A stretch of DNA of 64,000 nucleotides from Bog-473 sp963706555 (lineage in GTDB: Bacteria > Actinomycetota > Acidimicrobiia > Acidimicrobiales > RAAP-2): positions 1,488,001-1,552,000 of the forward strand of contig OY970164.1 of NCBI GenBank assembly GCA_963706555.1. Direction: 5' to 3'. The translations under genes were made by a program, and so were the position numbers. Under the pieces are notes generated by a model, which ran no database searches, was not told the DNA's origin, and saw nothing but the letters and a program-made list of their open reading frames with translations. The first letter of the stretch is position 1; the number at the start of each line of letters is the position of its first letter. Shown in pieces: positions 53,656 to 62,716 of this stretch.

Positions 53656-55173
53656 ATGACCGCACCTACGACTTCTGTCACGCCCCGACTGCGGTTCGCC
53701 CCGTCGCCGACCGGCTACTTCCACGTGGGGGGTGCCCGGTCGGCGTTGTTCAACTGGCTCTTCACCCGTCAACGCGGCGGAACGTTCGTGTTGCGCATTG
53801 AGGACACGGACGAAGAGCGCAACCGATCCGAATGGACCGACGGGATCATCGCCGCGCTCGACTGGTTGGGCATGGCCCCCGACGAGGGCCCCTATTTCCA
53901 GTCGGCACAGGGCGACGCGCACCAGGCTGCTATCGAAGCACTCTGGGAGAGCGGCGCCTTGTACGCCTGCGCCTGCACGCGGCCCGAGATCGATGCACGC
54001 ACCAAAGCCCGGGCCGACGCCGGTGATCCGACCCCGGGCTACGACGGCTACTGCCGCGACCGGGGACTGCCCCGCGGCGAGGGACGCGCCCTGCGGTTCC
54101 GCACGCCCGACGAGGGCAGCACGACGGTGCACGACCTCGTCCGCGGCGAGGTCGAATTCCCCAACCGCGCCACCGAGGACTTCATCTGCGTGAAAGGAAA
54201 TGGCAAGCCGCTATTCGCGTTGGCCAACGTCGTGGACGATCGCACCATGACGATCAGCCACGTGTTCCGGGCGGAGGAGCACCTCCCCAACACGCCGAAG
54301 CAGATCATGTTGTGGCACGCGTTGAATACCGCCACCGCGTCCAGCTTGGCGTTGCCGGTCTTCGCACATCTGCCATTGCTGGTGAACGAGCAGGGAAAGA
54401 AGATCTCCAAGCGCCGTGATCCCGTGGCGGTCGAGATGTACCGCGAGCAGGGGTACCTCCCGACGGCCTTCCGCAACTACCTGGCGCTGCTCGGATGGAG
54501 CCCGGGGGAAGAGGAGATCTTCCCACTGGAGACGTTGATCGAGAGATTTCGGATCGAGGATGTCCAGAGCTCGCCCGCCTTCTTCGACGTGCGCAAGCTG
54601 TCGCACATGAACGGCGTCTACATACGGGAGCTGCCGACGAGCGAGTTCATCGAGATGTCGCGGCCCTGGGTTGACCCCAAGCCCGGCGAATGGTCAGCGG
54701 GCCAGTGGCACGACCCCGACAACGGGACCGCCGTAGCGACCGGCCCACCCTGGCCGGCCGAGCGCTTCGACCCCGACGTCTTCGCGCGTATGGCCGACGT
54801 CGTTCAGGAGCGCGTCGCCATCCTCAGCGAGGTGCCAGCGTTAGTCGATTTCTTCTTTGTCGACGAACCGTCCATCGACCCGGACAGCTGGCAGAAGGCC
54901 ATCGGGCGTGACGAAGTGGCCCCGTTGATCCTCAGCGCCGCGCTGGACGCGTACGCCACCTGCGAGTGGACCCGCGACGTCCTGCACGACACCACTGCGG
55001 AGATCGGGCTGACCCTCGACAGGGCGTTGGGCAAGGCCCAGGCACCGATACGGGTGGCGGTGACCGGAAAACGCGTTGGTCCTCCATTGTTCGAATCATT
55101 GGAGGTACTCGGCCGGGACGAGACCCTTCGTCGCATTTCGTCAGCGCTCGACCGGGTCGCCGCGGACACCTGA
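53656..55173 (+). CDS. gltX: Glutamyl-tRNA synthetase
   Basis: A 505-residue class I aminoacyl-tRNA synthetase. The ATP-binding HIGH motif is RFAPSPTGYFHVGGARSALFNWL and the KMSKS loop reads KKISKRRDPVAVEMY. A Cys-containing YACACTRPEID segment takes the place of the zinc region. The anticodon-binding C-terminal part follows from about residue 330. The ATG at 53656 starts just before the catalytic fold. In most actinobacteria GluRS also charges tRNA-Gln with glutamate for later amidation; the tRNA-Gln and tRNA-Glu genes lie 0.7 kb downstream. It overlaps the YdcF-like gene at TGATG. Confidence 0.96.
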   Translation: MTAPTTSVTPRLRFAPSPTGYFHVGGARSALFNWLFTRQRGGTFVLRIEDTDEERNRSEWTDGIIAALDWLGMAPDEGPYFQSAQGDAHQAAIEALWESGALYACACTRPEIDARTKARADAGDPTPGYDGYCRDRGLPRGEGRALRFRTPDEGSTTVHDLVRGEVEFPNRATEDFICVKGNGKPLFALANVVDDRTMTISHVFRAEEHLPNTPKQIMLWHALNTATASSLALPVFAHLPLLVNEQGKKISKRRDPVAVEMYREQGYLPTAFRNYLALLGWSPGEEEIFPLETLIERFRIEDVQSSPAFFDVRKLSHMNGVYIRELPTSEFIEMSRPWVDPKPGEWSAGQWHDPDNGTAVATGPPWPAERFDPDVFARMADVVQERVAILSEVPALVDFFFVDEPSIDPDSWQKAIGRDEVAPLILSAALDAYATCEWTRDVLHDTTAEIGLTLDRALGKAQAPIRVAVTGKRVGPPLFESLEVLGRDETLRRISSALDRVAADT

Positions 55174-55790
55174 TGCTGTTCCCGCTGCGGCTCGTTCTCC
55201 GCATTATCAGTCTCATTGTGGCCGCCATCGTCCTGTACTTCGGCATCACCCTGGTACAGGTTTGGCTCACCTCGCGTCAGTATGACCCCCACCCCGCCGG
55301 GGCGATCATGGTGATGGGGGCGGCCGAGTACAACGGCACCCCAACCCTCGTCCTCCAGGCACGTCTCAAAGAGGCGCTGCTCCTGTTCGACAAAGGTGAT
55401 GCGCACCTCATCATGGTGACCGGGAGCAGGGAGAAGGGCGATGTCGACACCGAGGCCGGAGCGAGCAAGACCTACCTGGAGCAGAGAGGCGTCCCCGCCG
55501 CCGACATCCTCGAGGCCGGCGGCACCAATAGCTACGACAACGTGGCAGAAGCCGCGCCCCAGCTGATCGCCCGCCATGCCACGGCCGTGCTGGTGACCAC
55601 GGACCCCTTCCACGAGGACCGCTCCATGGCCATTGCGTCCTCCCTCGGCCTGATGCCGTCCCCGACCCCCACCCGTACCTCGCCGATCACCGGTTGGTCG
55701 ACGGTGCCCTACTTCTTCAAAGAGGCCGTCGGGGTCGGATTGGGCCGGATCGTGGGCTTCAACCACCTCGAATGGCTCCACGACGCCTGA
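55173..55790 (+). CDS. YdcF/DUF218-like membrane-anchored protein
   Basis: A 205-residue DUF218 (YdcF/SanA) protein. One N-terminal span (about 8-30) precedes the Rossmann-like domain: AIMVMGAAEYNGTP, VTGSREKGDVDTEA, EAGGTNSYDNVAEAAP and LVTTDPFHEDRS, all the DUF218 hallmarks. SanA-like members are linked to vancomycin sensitivity and envelope integrity. The ATG at 55173 overlaps the gltX stop. Its function here is unknown. Confidence 0.85.
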   Translation: MLFPLRLVLRIISLIVAAIVLYFGITLVQVWLTSRQYDPHPAGAIMVMGAAEYNGTPTLVLQARLKEALLLFDKGDAHLIMVTGSREKGDVDTEAGASKTYLEQRGVPAADILEAGGTNSYDNVAEAAPQLIARHATAVLVTTDPFHEDRSMAIASSLGLMPSPTPTRTSPITGWSTVPYFFKEAVGVGLGRIVGFNHLEWLHDA

Positions 55791-55868
55791 TGCCGGGCCC
55801 CTCCGCCGACTCCCGCCTGTCGACGCTGGCGACCCCCGATGGCTCGGCTAACCTGATCGTCCACCCAT

Positions 55869-55940
55869 TCGGGGGTGGTGTAATCGGCAACACGACTGGT
55901 TCTGGTCCAGTTATTGAGGGTTCGAGTCCTTCCCCCCGAG
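55869..55940 (+). tRNA. tRNA-Gln (CTG)
   Basis: Complete cloverleaf: acceptor TCGGGGG pairs with CCCCCGA, D stem GTGT/ACAC, anticodon stem ACTGG/CCAGT with loop TTCTGGT giving anticodon CTG, and T stem GAGGG/CCTTC around TTCGAGT with one wobble pair. The discriminator is G and CCA is not encoded. It is 33 bases ahead of the tRNA-Glu gene. Confidence 0.95.
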
Positions 55941-55972
55941 CACCGGCGGATTCCTCCGGGAAACCTCCGCTC

Positions 55973-56045
55973 GGCCCCATCGTCTAGAGGCCAAGGACAC
56001 CACCCTCTCAAGGTGGCGACACGGGTTCGAATCCCGTTGGGGCTG
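55973..56045 (+). tRNA. tRNA-Glu (CTC)
   Basis: Complete cloverleaf: acceptor GGCCCCA pairs with TGGGGCT (first pair G-T wobble), D stem GTC/GAC, anticodon stem CCACC/GGTGG with loop CTCTCAA giving anticodon CTC, and T stem ACGGG/CCCGT around TTCGAAT. Discriminator G, no encoded CCA. Downstream of it begins a looser, remnant-bearing region. Confidence 0.96.
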
Positions 56046-56095
56046 CAAAATGGCCTAGACCCCGTTTGGCGGTTCAGGTTTGCAAGAGTTTGGGC

Positions 56096-56230
56096 GTGAG
56101 CTACTTGGAGGTCTCGCGGCCGAGGGCATCCATCGCACTCAGCGTCGACGTGACCGATCGAACCAGGCTCGACGCTGCCGTGTGGGAGGTACGCGACCGT
56201 CTCGGTTCTCCCAGAATTGCCCGCTCTTGA
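56096..56230 (+). pseudogene. Short fragment resembling a short-chain dehydrogenase
   Basis: A 44-codon frame from a GTG reads IALSVDVTDRTRLDAAVWEVRDRLGSP, the pattern of the middle of an SDR (the DVTD site after the nucleotide fold and the next helix). Both the nucleotide motif before and the catalytic part after are missing. It is probably a degraded remnant just past tRNA-Glu. The match is by pattern only. Confidence 0.4.
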
Positions 56231-56256
56231 AACTGCGGATGATAAATACGTAGAAT
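56227..56256 (+). promoter_or_regulatory. Probable promoter of the sedolisin gene, leaderless type
   Basis: TTGAAA at 56227-56232 and TAGAAT at 56251-56256 are separated by 18 bases, a good fit for a sigma-70-like promoter. Transcription would begin about 7 bases after the -10, at or next to the ATG at 56264, so the mRNA would have no leader. Leaderless mRNAs are common in actinobacteria. Confidence 0.5.
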
Positions 56257-56263
56257 ACTTAGT

Positions 56264-57637
56264 ATGATACGAAGGTCCGCCGAAGCGGGGAGAGCGCGGT
56301 CCACTTCAGCGCTAGCGACGCTCGGCGCAGTAGTCGTCTTCGGTGTGCTCGCCGCGGCGTATCTGCCGTCAATCACACCGCCGGCTGATGCCACGACGAA
56401 GCCTTTGGGCGGAACCGGAGACTGCGAGTCCATCCGGACCTGCTACTCGCCGCAACAACTCGAGGCCGCCTACGGCGTCGATCCGCTCCTCCGACGTGGC
56501 ATCGATGGCCGAGGCGAAACCGTGGTCTTGCCCGAGCTAGCCGAGTCCCAGCTCTCGCCGCCACGAGTCAGTGACCTACGCGAGGACTTCGCAGCCTTCG
56601 ACCATCTGTTCCACCTGCCGGCGCCGGACCTCAAGGTGGTGAGTACCTTTCCCCGCCCTGTGCATCCCTGGTTCGCCTTCGGGGAGGAGGTCTTGGATGC
56701 CGAGATAGTCCACGCAATCGCGCCACGTGCAGCACTCACGATCCTCTTGGTCAAAGAGACATCCCTGGACAATGCGAACAATGCGGTCGCGGCGTCAATC
56801 GCCGCTCTGTGGCTGGGTGCCATGCAGGGTGGCATCATTTCCCTCAGCCCGGCCGGGCAGATCGGCGGAGAGCACTGCGTCACTCCTGCGCAAGTCACCC
56901 AGCTGAACGCGGCTCTCGAGAACGACGCCGCCCACCACGTGACAGTCGTAGCGGCCACGGGCGACGCCGGTGCGGCTGGCGAGCCGTGTGCGCTCATCAC
57001 GGCGCTTGGGGGCGCCGGGCCCGCTCAGACCCCGATGAAGGAGGTCAGCCTCGTTGCCTCAGACCCGTTGGTCCTGGGCGCCGGGGGGACCACGCTCGAC
57101 GCGAGCCACACGACTGGCGCCTGGATCGGCGAGACTGCTTGGGGTCTCCCCTACGGCGACCCGGGCTCCTTCTTCCAGGCGTCTGGCGGGGGGTTCAGTG
57201 GTCTGTTCGATCGGCCCTCGTACCAGGATGGCGTCAACGGCATCGACGCCATGCGCGGTGTCCCGGACGTCTCGGCTGACGCAAACTCCCATACCGGATT
57301 TCCGGTCGTCACTGCCGATGGCGGCGGTCGTTACACGATAAGCGGACACGGCGGCACGAGCGCCGCCGCGCCCACCTGGGCAGGAATCGTCGCCCTGGCC
57401 GACCAGTATGCGCATCGCCATCTCGGCTTCATCAATCCGGCGATCTACCAGATCGCTCACAGTTCGCATTACGGCGAGGCCTTCCACGACATAACGGTGG
57501 GCAACAACACTGCAGAGTTCCCGCACGTCACGATCACCGGCTACCAAGCAGGGCCGGGCTGGGACCCTGTCACGGGCTGGGGCAGCCCGAACGCCGAGGC
57601 GCTTGTGCCACTGCTCGCTCGTTATGCAAGTCGCTGA
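56264..57637 (+). CDS. Sedolisin (S53) peptidase without a propeptide
   Basis: A 457-residue serine-carboxyl peptidase. The catalytic Glu and Asp are at 141 and 145 (FGEEVLDAEIVHAIAP), the oxyanion Asp at 234 (AATGDAGA) and the nucleophile Ser at 366 (GHGGTSAAAP). The calcium site is formed by Asp409 (FHDITVGNN) and the GPGWDPVTGWGSP stretch. A membrane or signal helix covers about 17-35. The catalytic domain starts at YSPQQLEAAYG (61-71), so the propeptide of about 150-200 residues that normally keeps the enzyme inactive is missing. Probably secreted. Four Cys before residue 245 are unusual for this acid protease family. Confidence 0.88.
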   Translation: MIRRSAEAGRARSTSALATLGAVVVFGVLAAAYLPSITPPADATTKPLGGTGDCESIRTCYSPQQLEAAYGVDPLLRRGIDGRGETVVLPELAESQLSPPRVSDLREDFAAFDHLFHLPAPDLKVVSTFPRPVHPWFAFGEEVLDAEIVHAIAPRAALTILLVKETSLDNANNAVAASIAALWLGAMQGGIISLSPAGQIGGEHCVTPAQVTQLNAALENDAAHHVTVVAATGDAGAAGEPCALITALGGAGPAQTPMKEVSLVASDPLVLGAGGTTLDASHTTGAWIGETAWGLPYGDPGSFFQASGGGFSGLFDRPSYQDGVNGIDAMRGVPDVSADANSHTGFPVVTADGGGRYTISGHGGTSAAAPTWAGIVALADQYAHRHLGFINPAIYQIAHSSHYGEAFHDITVGNNTAEFPHVTITGYQAGPGWDPVTGWGSPNAEALVPLLARYASR

Positions 57638-58192
57638 CGAAGCCTCAAATCTCATATTGCGTGCAGAGAGCCCGGCGTCGTAGCAGGTGTCAAAACGTCA
57701 GGACTGTGGGGCGCACGGCGGACGCAGATTGCGGGGCTGGCGCGGTCGTCGAACCGAATGGCTGCGAGCGCGACCGCTTTCATCAGCGGCCTTCAAATTG
57801 GAGTCGCCGAGACCAATTCATTCGCCGCCGGAACCCGTATGCCAAAGGGCGTCTGCCAGGTTCCAGAGCTGGGCCAGCAGCCCTTACGTTGAGCAGAGCA
57901 ACGGCCCGCTTGAGGTGTGATACTCGACAGATTGGAACGGGCGCACACGGGTAATCACTTCAACGTGGTTCAATCAGATTTGAGTGCCCACCGCGGTCGT
58001 AGCCGATATCGCAGGGCATGCGGACGCTGCAGAAGATCGCCGTTGGTTCAACTCACTCGCACGGGTGAGATGCTGATCCGTGAATAGTTCTTGAGCCAAA
58101 CGCACTCAAAGCGAGGGAGCGTGCTGACCCAGCCCGCATGGTGCAAAGAGGGCCCTCCTGATCCCGAGAATTCCTGAGGAAGGATGCCTACG
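57638..58192. other. Non-coding stretch of 555 bases
   Basis: Between the sedolisin and the GDSL-like gene I see no credible gene. Frames of up to 97 codons (57661-57954) have no recognisable pattern or ribosome site. Composition is somewhat less GC-rich than the core genes. It fits the looser accessory stretch after the tRNAs. Confidence 0.55.
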
Positions 58193-58846
58193 ATGCGAAA
58201 ATGGGCGACAGCCTTCGCCGCGGTGGCGGTTCTTGTCGTGGTTGGGATTGTCTACTTGGTCCACCGATCCGATGAGAACGCCGCTTGCAGACCGGTTCTG
58301 GCGGTTCAAACGGCCCAAGCTCGACTCAACAGCGTGGGGACGCCACAACTTGTGGTGATCGGTGACAGCTATGCCGCGGGTGTTGGCCCCGCCTCCGTTT
58401 CTCAGTCCTGGCCGCGCCTCCTCACTGGGTGGCACGTCTACGTAATCGCCCATGGCGGTGCGGGGTTCACCAAGCCCGGGTGCGCCGGCGGCCAGTTCGG
58501 CAACGACGTCGCCCCTGCCATCGCACGTAAGCCGGAAAAGGTTGTCATCGAGGGTGGACTGAATGACAGGGCCGCACCGTCGTCTATTAAGGGCGACGCG
58601 GATGCGGTGCTCTCCCGCTTCCCGCGGGGTGGGGCTGTTGTGGTCGGTCCAGCGAGTCCGCCATCGTTACCCCTTGCGCCGCTGACGATCATTGATCGGG
58701 ACCTGAAGTCTGCGGCAGCTGCCCATGGAGATACCTATGTAACACTCCTCGGTGTACTCAGCCCGTCGGACTTCAAATTCCTTCATCCAACCGCCGCGGG
58801 CGAGATCGTAATTGCCCAATTGGTCCAAGCCGCTCTGGGACGCTAA
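58193..58846 (+). CDS. SGNH/GDSL-type hydrolase, membrane-anchored
   Basis: A 217-residue SGNH hydrolase-like protein. An N-terminal span (about 5-24) is followed by block I VVIGDSYAAGVG with the Ser, block II AHGGAG, block III VVIEGGLNDRAA with the Asn and block V FKFLHPTAAGE with the His. Start 58193 was preferred over ATG 58184 because a GAGGAAGG site is nine bases before it but abuts 58184. Possible roles are as an esterase or polysaccharide deacetylase outside the membrane. The neighbourhood gives no substrate. Confidence 0.82.
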   Translation: MRKWATAFAAVAVLVVVGIVYLVHRSDENAACRPVLAVQTAQARLNSVGTPQLVVIGDSYAAGVGPASVSQSWPRLLTGWHVYVIAHGGAGFTKPGCAGGQFGNDVAPAIARKPEKVVIEGGLNDRAAPSSIKGDADAVLSRFPRGGAVVVGPASPPSLPLAPLTIIDRDLKSAAAAHGDTYVTLLGVLSPSDFKFLHPTAAGEIVIAQLVQAALGR

Positions 58847-58870
58847 GCCGAGATTTGACCTCGACTGCAT

Positions 58871-59215
58871 GTGCCACCGCAATTGCTTGGCGCCGTGGTG
58901 TCACTCCGATCAATTCGAGCAGCCTCGATCCGGGCCCATGGCAACTGCTGCCCGCGTTACTGGCTGGTCGCGTCGGACGGAGGAGTCTTCACCTACGGCG
59001 ACGCTGCCTTCTACGGCTCGCACGGTGGATCGCCACTCAACCAACCGATTGTGGGCATCGCCACTGACCCGTCGGGATCCGGCTACTGGCTGGTCGCGTC
59101 GGACGGAGGAGTCTTCACCTACGGCGACGCTGCCTTCTACGGCTCCCACGGTGGATCGCCACTGAACCAACCGATTGTGGGCATGGCGTCCGCCGGCAGT
59201 GTGCAACCCGGATGA
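58871..59215 (+). pseudogene. Remnant of a 42-residue-repeat protein
   Basis: The frame carries two units of GYWLVASDGGVFTYGDAAFYGSHGG, with unit cores starting at 58958 and 59084, exactly 126 bases apart, then a short tail and stop. The part before 58955 has no repeat-like or signal sequence. It is the same repeat family as in the amidase at 31.1 kb, but a Tyr replaces the third Phe and there is no catalytic domain, so it looks like a broken leftover. Confidence 0.75.
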
Positions 59216-59472
59216 CCGGTTAGCTGCCGATGTCCAAAATCGCTCCTGGGTGCAACGCGACGGTGCGGATCCAGGGGGGTCTCAATCGCGACAGTGACGG
59301 TGCCGCAGCGCAATAGGCCCGCCACGACACGGACAACGTCGAAATCCGGTTTCCTCATCGGGGACACAAGCGTGGACCGACCCGTTGCGGAGACAGCCGA
59401 GGACGAAGGCTGAAATCGCCGAAACGTGCCATCTCGCGACATCGGTCCGCACCGGGGCACGAGGTCGGACAG

Positions 59473-61209
59473 ATGGTAAAATCACTGCCGGTGCTGACTC
59501 TGAAGGTGGCGAACGCACGTATCGTCGACGGCACAGGATCCACTCCCTATCACGGTGACGTTGGCGTGCGAGATGGGCGAATCGTCGCGGTCGGAACAGT
59601 GGACGAGCCGGCGATGAATACCATCGACGCCAGCGACCTCGTCGTCTGCCCGGGATTCGTCGACCCGCACACCCACTACGACGCACAGCTGTTCTGGGAC
59701 CCTTACGCCCTCCCGTCGAGTACTCACGGCGTGACGAGTGTGATCGGTGGCAATTGCGGCTTTTCACTCGCTCCTCTGCTTGATCGCGACGCCGGCTATA
59801 CCCGGCGCATGATGGCCAAGGTCGAGGGCATGTCGCTGACCTCGCTCGAGACCGGCCTTCCCTGGAATTGGCAGAGCTTCGGCGAGTTTCTCGAGTGTTT
59901 CGATGACTCCATCGCCGTCAATGCCGGCTTCTTGGTCGGTCATTGCGCACTGCGGCGTTTCGTCATGGCCGATGACGCCAACCAACGTTCCGCTACCGAA
60001 TCCGAAGTGGCTGCCATGGTTGGTCTCCTCCACCAGTCGCTTCGCGCGGGTGGCCTCGGCCTTTCGACCAGCGCGTCGCCGACCCATGACGACGGCGATG
60101 GGGGTCCGGTGCCCAGTCGGGTTGCTGAACGGGCCGAGCAATTGGCGCTCTGCGATGTCGTGCGGCAACACCCGGGTACCACGTTGGAAGCGATTATCGA
60201 AGGCTGCCTTCGTCGGTTCAGCGAGGCCGACGTGGATCTGTTGGTCTCACTGAGCGCGGCGGCGCAGCGTCCGCTCAATTGGAACATCTTGGGGATCGAG
60301 GCCGCCGACCCTGACCGTCCTGCGCACCAGCTCGAAGCATCAGTCCGAGCCCGCGCCATGGGCGCGCGCATCGTCGCGCTCACCATGCCGGTTCTCGTCC
60401 CGATGACGATGAGCTTCGACAGTTTCTGCGCCCTGTGGCTTATCCCGGGTTGGGGGCACGTGCTCGATGCCGACGTGAGCGAGCGGATGCGACGCCTCTC
60501 GGATCCGGCCGTACGCGCCACCATGCTGGCGAGTGCCATCGCCTCGCCGCTTTCGTTCACGCGTCTGGCTAAGTTCGAGAACTACGTCATCGGCGATACA
60601 TTCCATCCGGACAACGCCCAATTCACCGGCAAACGGGTGGAGGAGATCGCCCGGTCGCTGCATCAGGATCCATTTCAGTGTGTGGCCGACATCGTCGTCC
60701 GAGACCGGCTACGGACCGTCCTTTGGCCCCAGCCGACGAACGACACCGATGACGACTGGGAACTACGCCGCCAGGTCTGGCAGCATCCCGACGTGCTCCT
60801 GGGTGGCTCCGATGCCGGCGCGCATATCGACCGCTCCATCGGTGCTCCGTACACGACCCGCTTCCTCGCCGATGTGCTTCGAGGAAGGAGACTCGTCTCG
60901 CTCGAGCGCGCCGTCGCCCTCATGACGGATGCCCCGGCTCGACTGTTCGGCCTGCGCGAGAGGGGTCTGATTGCTGAGGGAGCGCACGCCGATTTCGTTC
61001 TCTTCGATCCCGATACCGTGGATGCAGCCGCCCCGACTTTGGCCAAGGACCTCCCCGGCGGCGGCACTCGCCTGGTCTCTGACGCCATCGGGATCGAGAG
61101 TGTTTTCGTGAACGGTGCCGAGATACTGCACGGTGGTAGTCCGACAGGAGCCCGGCCCGGGCGGGTGCTCCGCTCCGGCCGGGACACCGTCACGGTGGAT
61201 ACGCGGTGA
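59473..61209 (+). CDS. N-acyl-D-amino-acid deacylase-type amidohydrolase
   Basis: A 578-residue paralogue of the protein at 20188, sharing the ARIVDGTGSTPYHGDVGV start, PGFVDPHTHYDAQLFWDP metal motif, GGNCGFSLAPL strand and the late GGSDAGAHID metal Asp. It probably hydrolyses an amide or a cyclic imide; D-aminoacylase is the closest family name. The ATG at 59473 is well placed. It is linked to the next amidohydrolase gene by a four-base GTGA overlap, so the two appear to work in one catabolic route together with the SDR that follows. Confidence 0.87.
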   Translation: MVKSLPVLTLKVANARIVDGTGSTPYHGDVGVRDGRIVAVGTVDEPAMNTIDASDLVVCPGFVDPHTHYDAQLFWDPYALPSSTHGVTSVIGGNCGFSLAPLLDRDAGYTRRMMAKVEGMSLTSLETGLPWNWQSFGEFLECFDDSIAVNAGFLVGHCALRRFVMADDANQRSATESEVAAMVGLLHQSLRAGGLGLSTSASPTHDDGDGGPVPSRVAERAEQLALCDVVRQHPGTTLEAIIEGCLRRFSEADVDLLVSLSAAAQRPLNWNILGIEAADPDRPAHQLEASVRARAMGARIVALTMPVLVPMTMSFDSFCALWLIPGWGHVLDADVSERMRRLSDPAVRATMLASAIASPLSFTRLAKFENYVIGDTFHPDNAQFTGKRVEEIARSLHQDPFQCVADIVVRDRLRTVLWPQPTNDTDDDWELRRQVWQHPDVLLGGSDAGAHIDRSIGAPYTTRFLADVLRGRRLVSLERAVALMTDAPARLFGLRERGLIAEGAHADFVLFDPDTVDAAAPTLAKDLPGGGTRLVSDAIGIESVFVNGAEILHGGSPTGARPGRVLRSGRDTVTVDTR

Positions 61210-62444
61210 GTGGCGAATGCTCTCGTGAGGATGCGGGTGGGCGCATCCCCAAAATCATCTCCGTGGACGATCATGTGGTTGAGCCACCCGATCTTTGGTC
61301 GAATCGGCTGCCGGCGCGCTATCGGGAGCGCGGGCCCCGCATCGTGCGAGAGCGAGGAGGCTTGCTGGGCGGTGAAGGCGGCGCGTGGCAGCAGTCTGGC
61401 GACGGAGAGTGGGCGGACATCTGGCATTACGACGGTCTGATCAAGCCAATAGCTCGCATGTCGGCTGCCGTTGGTCTCGGCGAGTTGCGCTGGGGCACCG
61501 TGACGTTCGATGAGATGCGGCCAGGCGCCTGGCAACAACACGAACGGCTCGCCGACATGGACGACAACCATGTGGAAGCCTCCATCTGCTTCCCGAACAC
61601 CCTCCCGCGATTCTGCGGGCAGACCTTCGCCGAGCGGGAGGACAAGGATCTCTCGCTTCTGTGCGTCAGGGCCTACAACGACTGGATCATCGACGAGTGG
61701 TGCGCCGGTGAGGGCCGTGGACGCTTGATCCCGCTCACGATCCTTCCGCTGTGGAGCGTCGATCTCGCTGTGCGCGAGCTTGAGCGATGTGCGGATAAAG
61801 GCAGCCATGCGGTGACCTTTCCGGAGAATCCGTATGCATTGGGTCTCCCGTCGCTGTACACCCGGAGTTGGGACCCGCTGTTCCAGGCGTGTGTGGCCAC
61901 CGAGACGGTTCTGTGCGCTCACATCGGTTCGTCGTCGCGGATGCCGCAAACGACACCCGATGCTCCCTTCATCGTCAGCTCCACACTGGCCTTTCAAAAC
62001 ACCATGCACTCCGTGCTCGATTTCGTCTTTTCCGGAACTTTGTCTCACTTCCCCGACCTGCGCGTCGCCTATGCCGAGGGCCAGGTCGGCTGGATGCCCT
62101 ATCTGATCGAACGCGCCGATTCCCTCTGGAACGAGAGAACGGATAACTCTTTCGGCACCAACGGGATCCAACTGGACGAAGCCCCGTCTTCGTATGTGCG
62201 CCGGCAGATATTCGGCTGCATCTTCGATGACGCATCCGGCCTGGACCAGCGTCACCGCATCGGCATGTCGAACATTTGCTTCGAGGTCGACTACCCCCAC
62301 GCGGACGGCACATTCCCGCACACCGAGAAGGTGGCCACCGCCCTCAGCGCCGCCGCCGGCCTGGACGACACCGAGACCTACGCCCTGCTGCGCGGCAACG
62401 CAATCGGCCTCTTCGGCCTACAACGATTCGGCATCGACCAATAG
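61206..62444 (+). CDS. Amidohydrolase-2 family (ACMSD-like) metal enzyme
   Basis: A 412-residue TIM-barrel amidohydrolase related to aminocarboxymuconate-semialdehyde decarboxylase-type enzymes. IISVDDHVVEPPDLW replaces the usual HxH by D-D-H; the metal His of barrel strand 5 is probably in CAHIGSSSRM; the final Asp is in FEVDYPHADGTFPH. This set (DDH and VDYPHSD-like) is the mark of a large actinobacterial branch of uncharacterised members. The GTG at 61206 overlaps the previous stop. Function could be hydrolysis or decarboxylation of an aromatic-type acid; not determinable. Confidence 0.86.
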   Translation: MSGECSREDAGGRIPKIISVDDHVVEPPDLWSNRLPARYRERGPRIVRERGGLLGGEGGAWQQSGDGEWADIWHYDGLIKPIARMSAAVGLGELRWGTVTFDEMRPGAWQQHERLADMDDNHVEASICFPNTLPRFCGQTFAEREDKDLSLLCVRAYNDWIIDEWCAGEGRGRLIPLTILPLWSVDLAVRELERCADKGSHAVTFPENPYALGLPSLYTRSWDPLFQACVATETVLCAHIGSSSRMPQTTPDAPFIVSSTLAFQNTMHSVLDFVFSGTLSHFPDLRVAYAEGQVGWMPYLIERADSLWNERTDNSFGTNGIQLDEAPSSYVRRQIFGCIFDDASGLDQRHRIGMSNICFEVDYPHADGTFPHTEKVATALSAAAGLDDTETYALLRGNAIGLFGLQRFGIDQ

Positions 62445-62716
62445 GTTGCTCGGACAACGCCTCATGCCCCGAGGCGGTTCATCTCCGGTGCCCAGAGCCG
62501 GTCGTCATCGCATGAGGCGTCTGAAGGTTGGGCTTTCGCTCGGCGCCCTGTCAGCCGAAGAGCAGGTGCCGCCGGCCACGGTCGGATGAGGGAGGCGTCA
62601 GCGTGGACGCTTACCGGCTACCAAGTCGACCAGGGGTTTCCGAGATGCGAGCCCTCCCGTATCAGCCAAAGATGTGGGAATTTCCCCGGACAATCGATGC
62701 GAAAGGAAGCAGGGCC

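Noticed and set aside
57661..57954. 97-codon frame after the sedolisin gene
   Set aside because: No ribosome site, no conserved pattern and Arg/Cys-rich composition typical of non-coding GC-rich DNA.
60675..62321. Minus-strand open frame of 548 codons
   Set aside because: Antisense to two clear amidohydrolase genes, without any recognisable motif.
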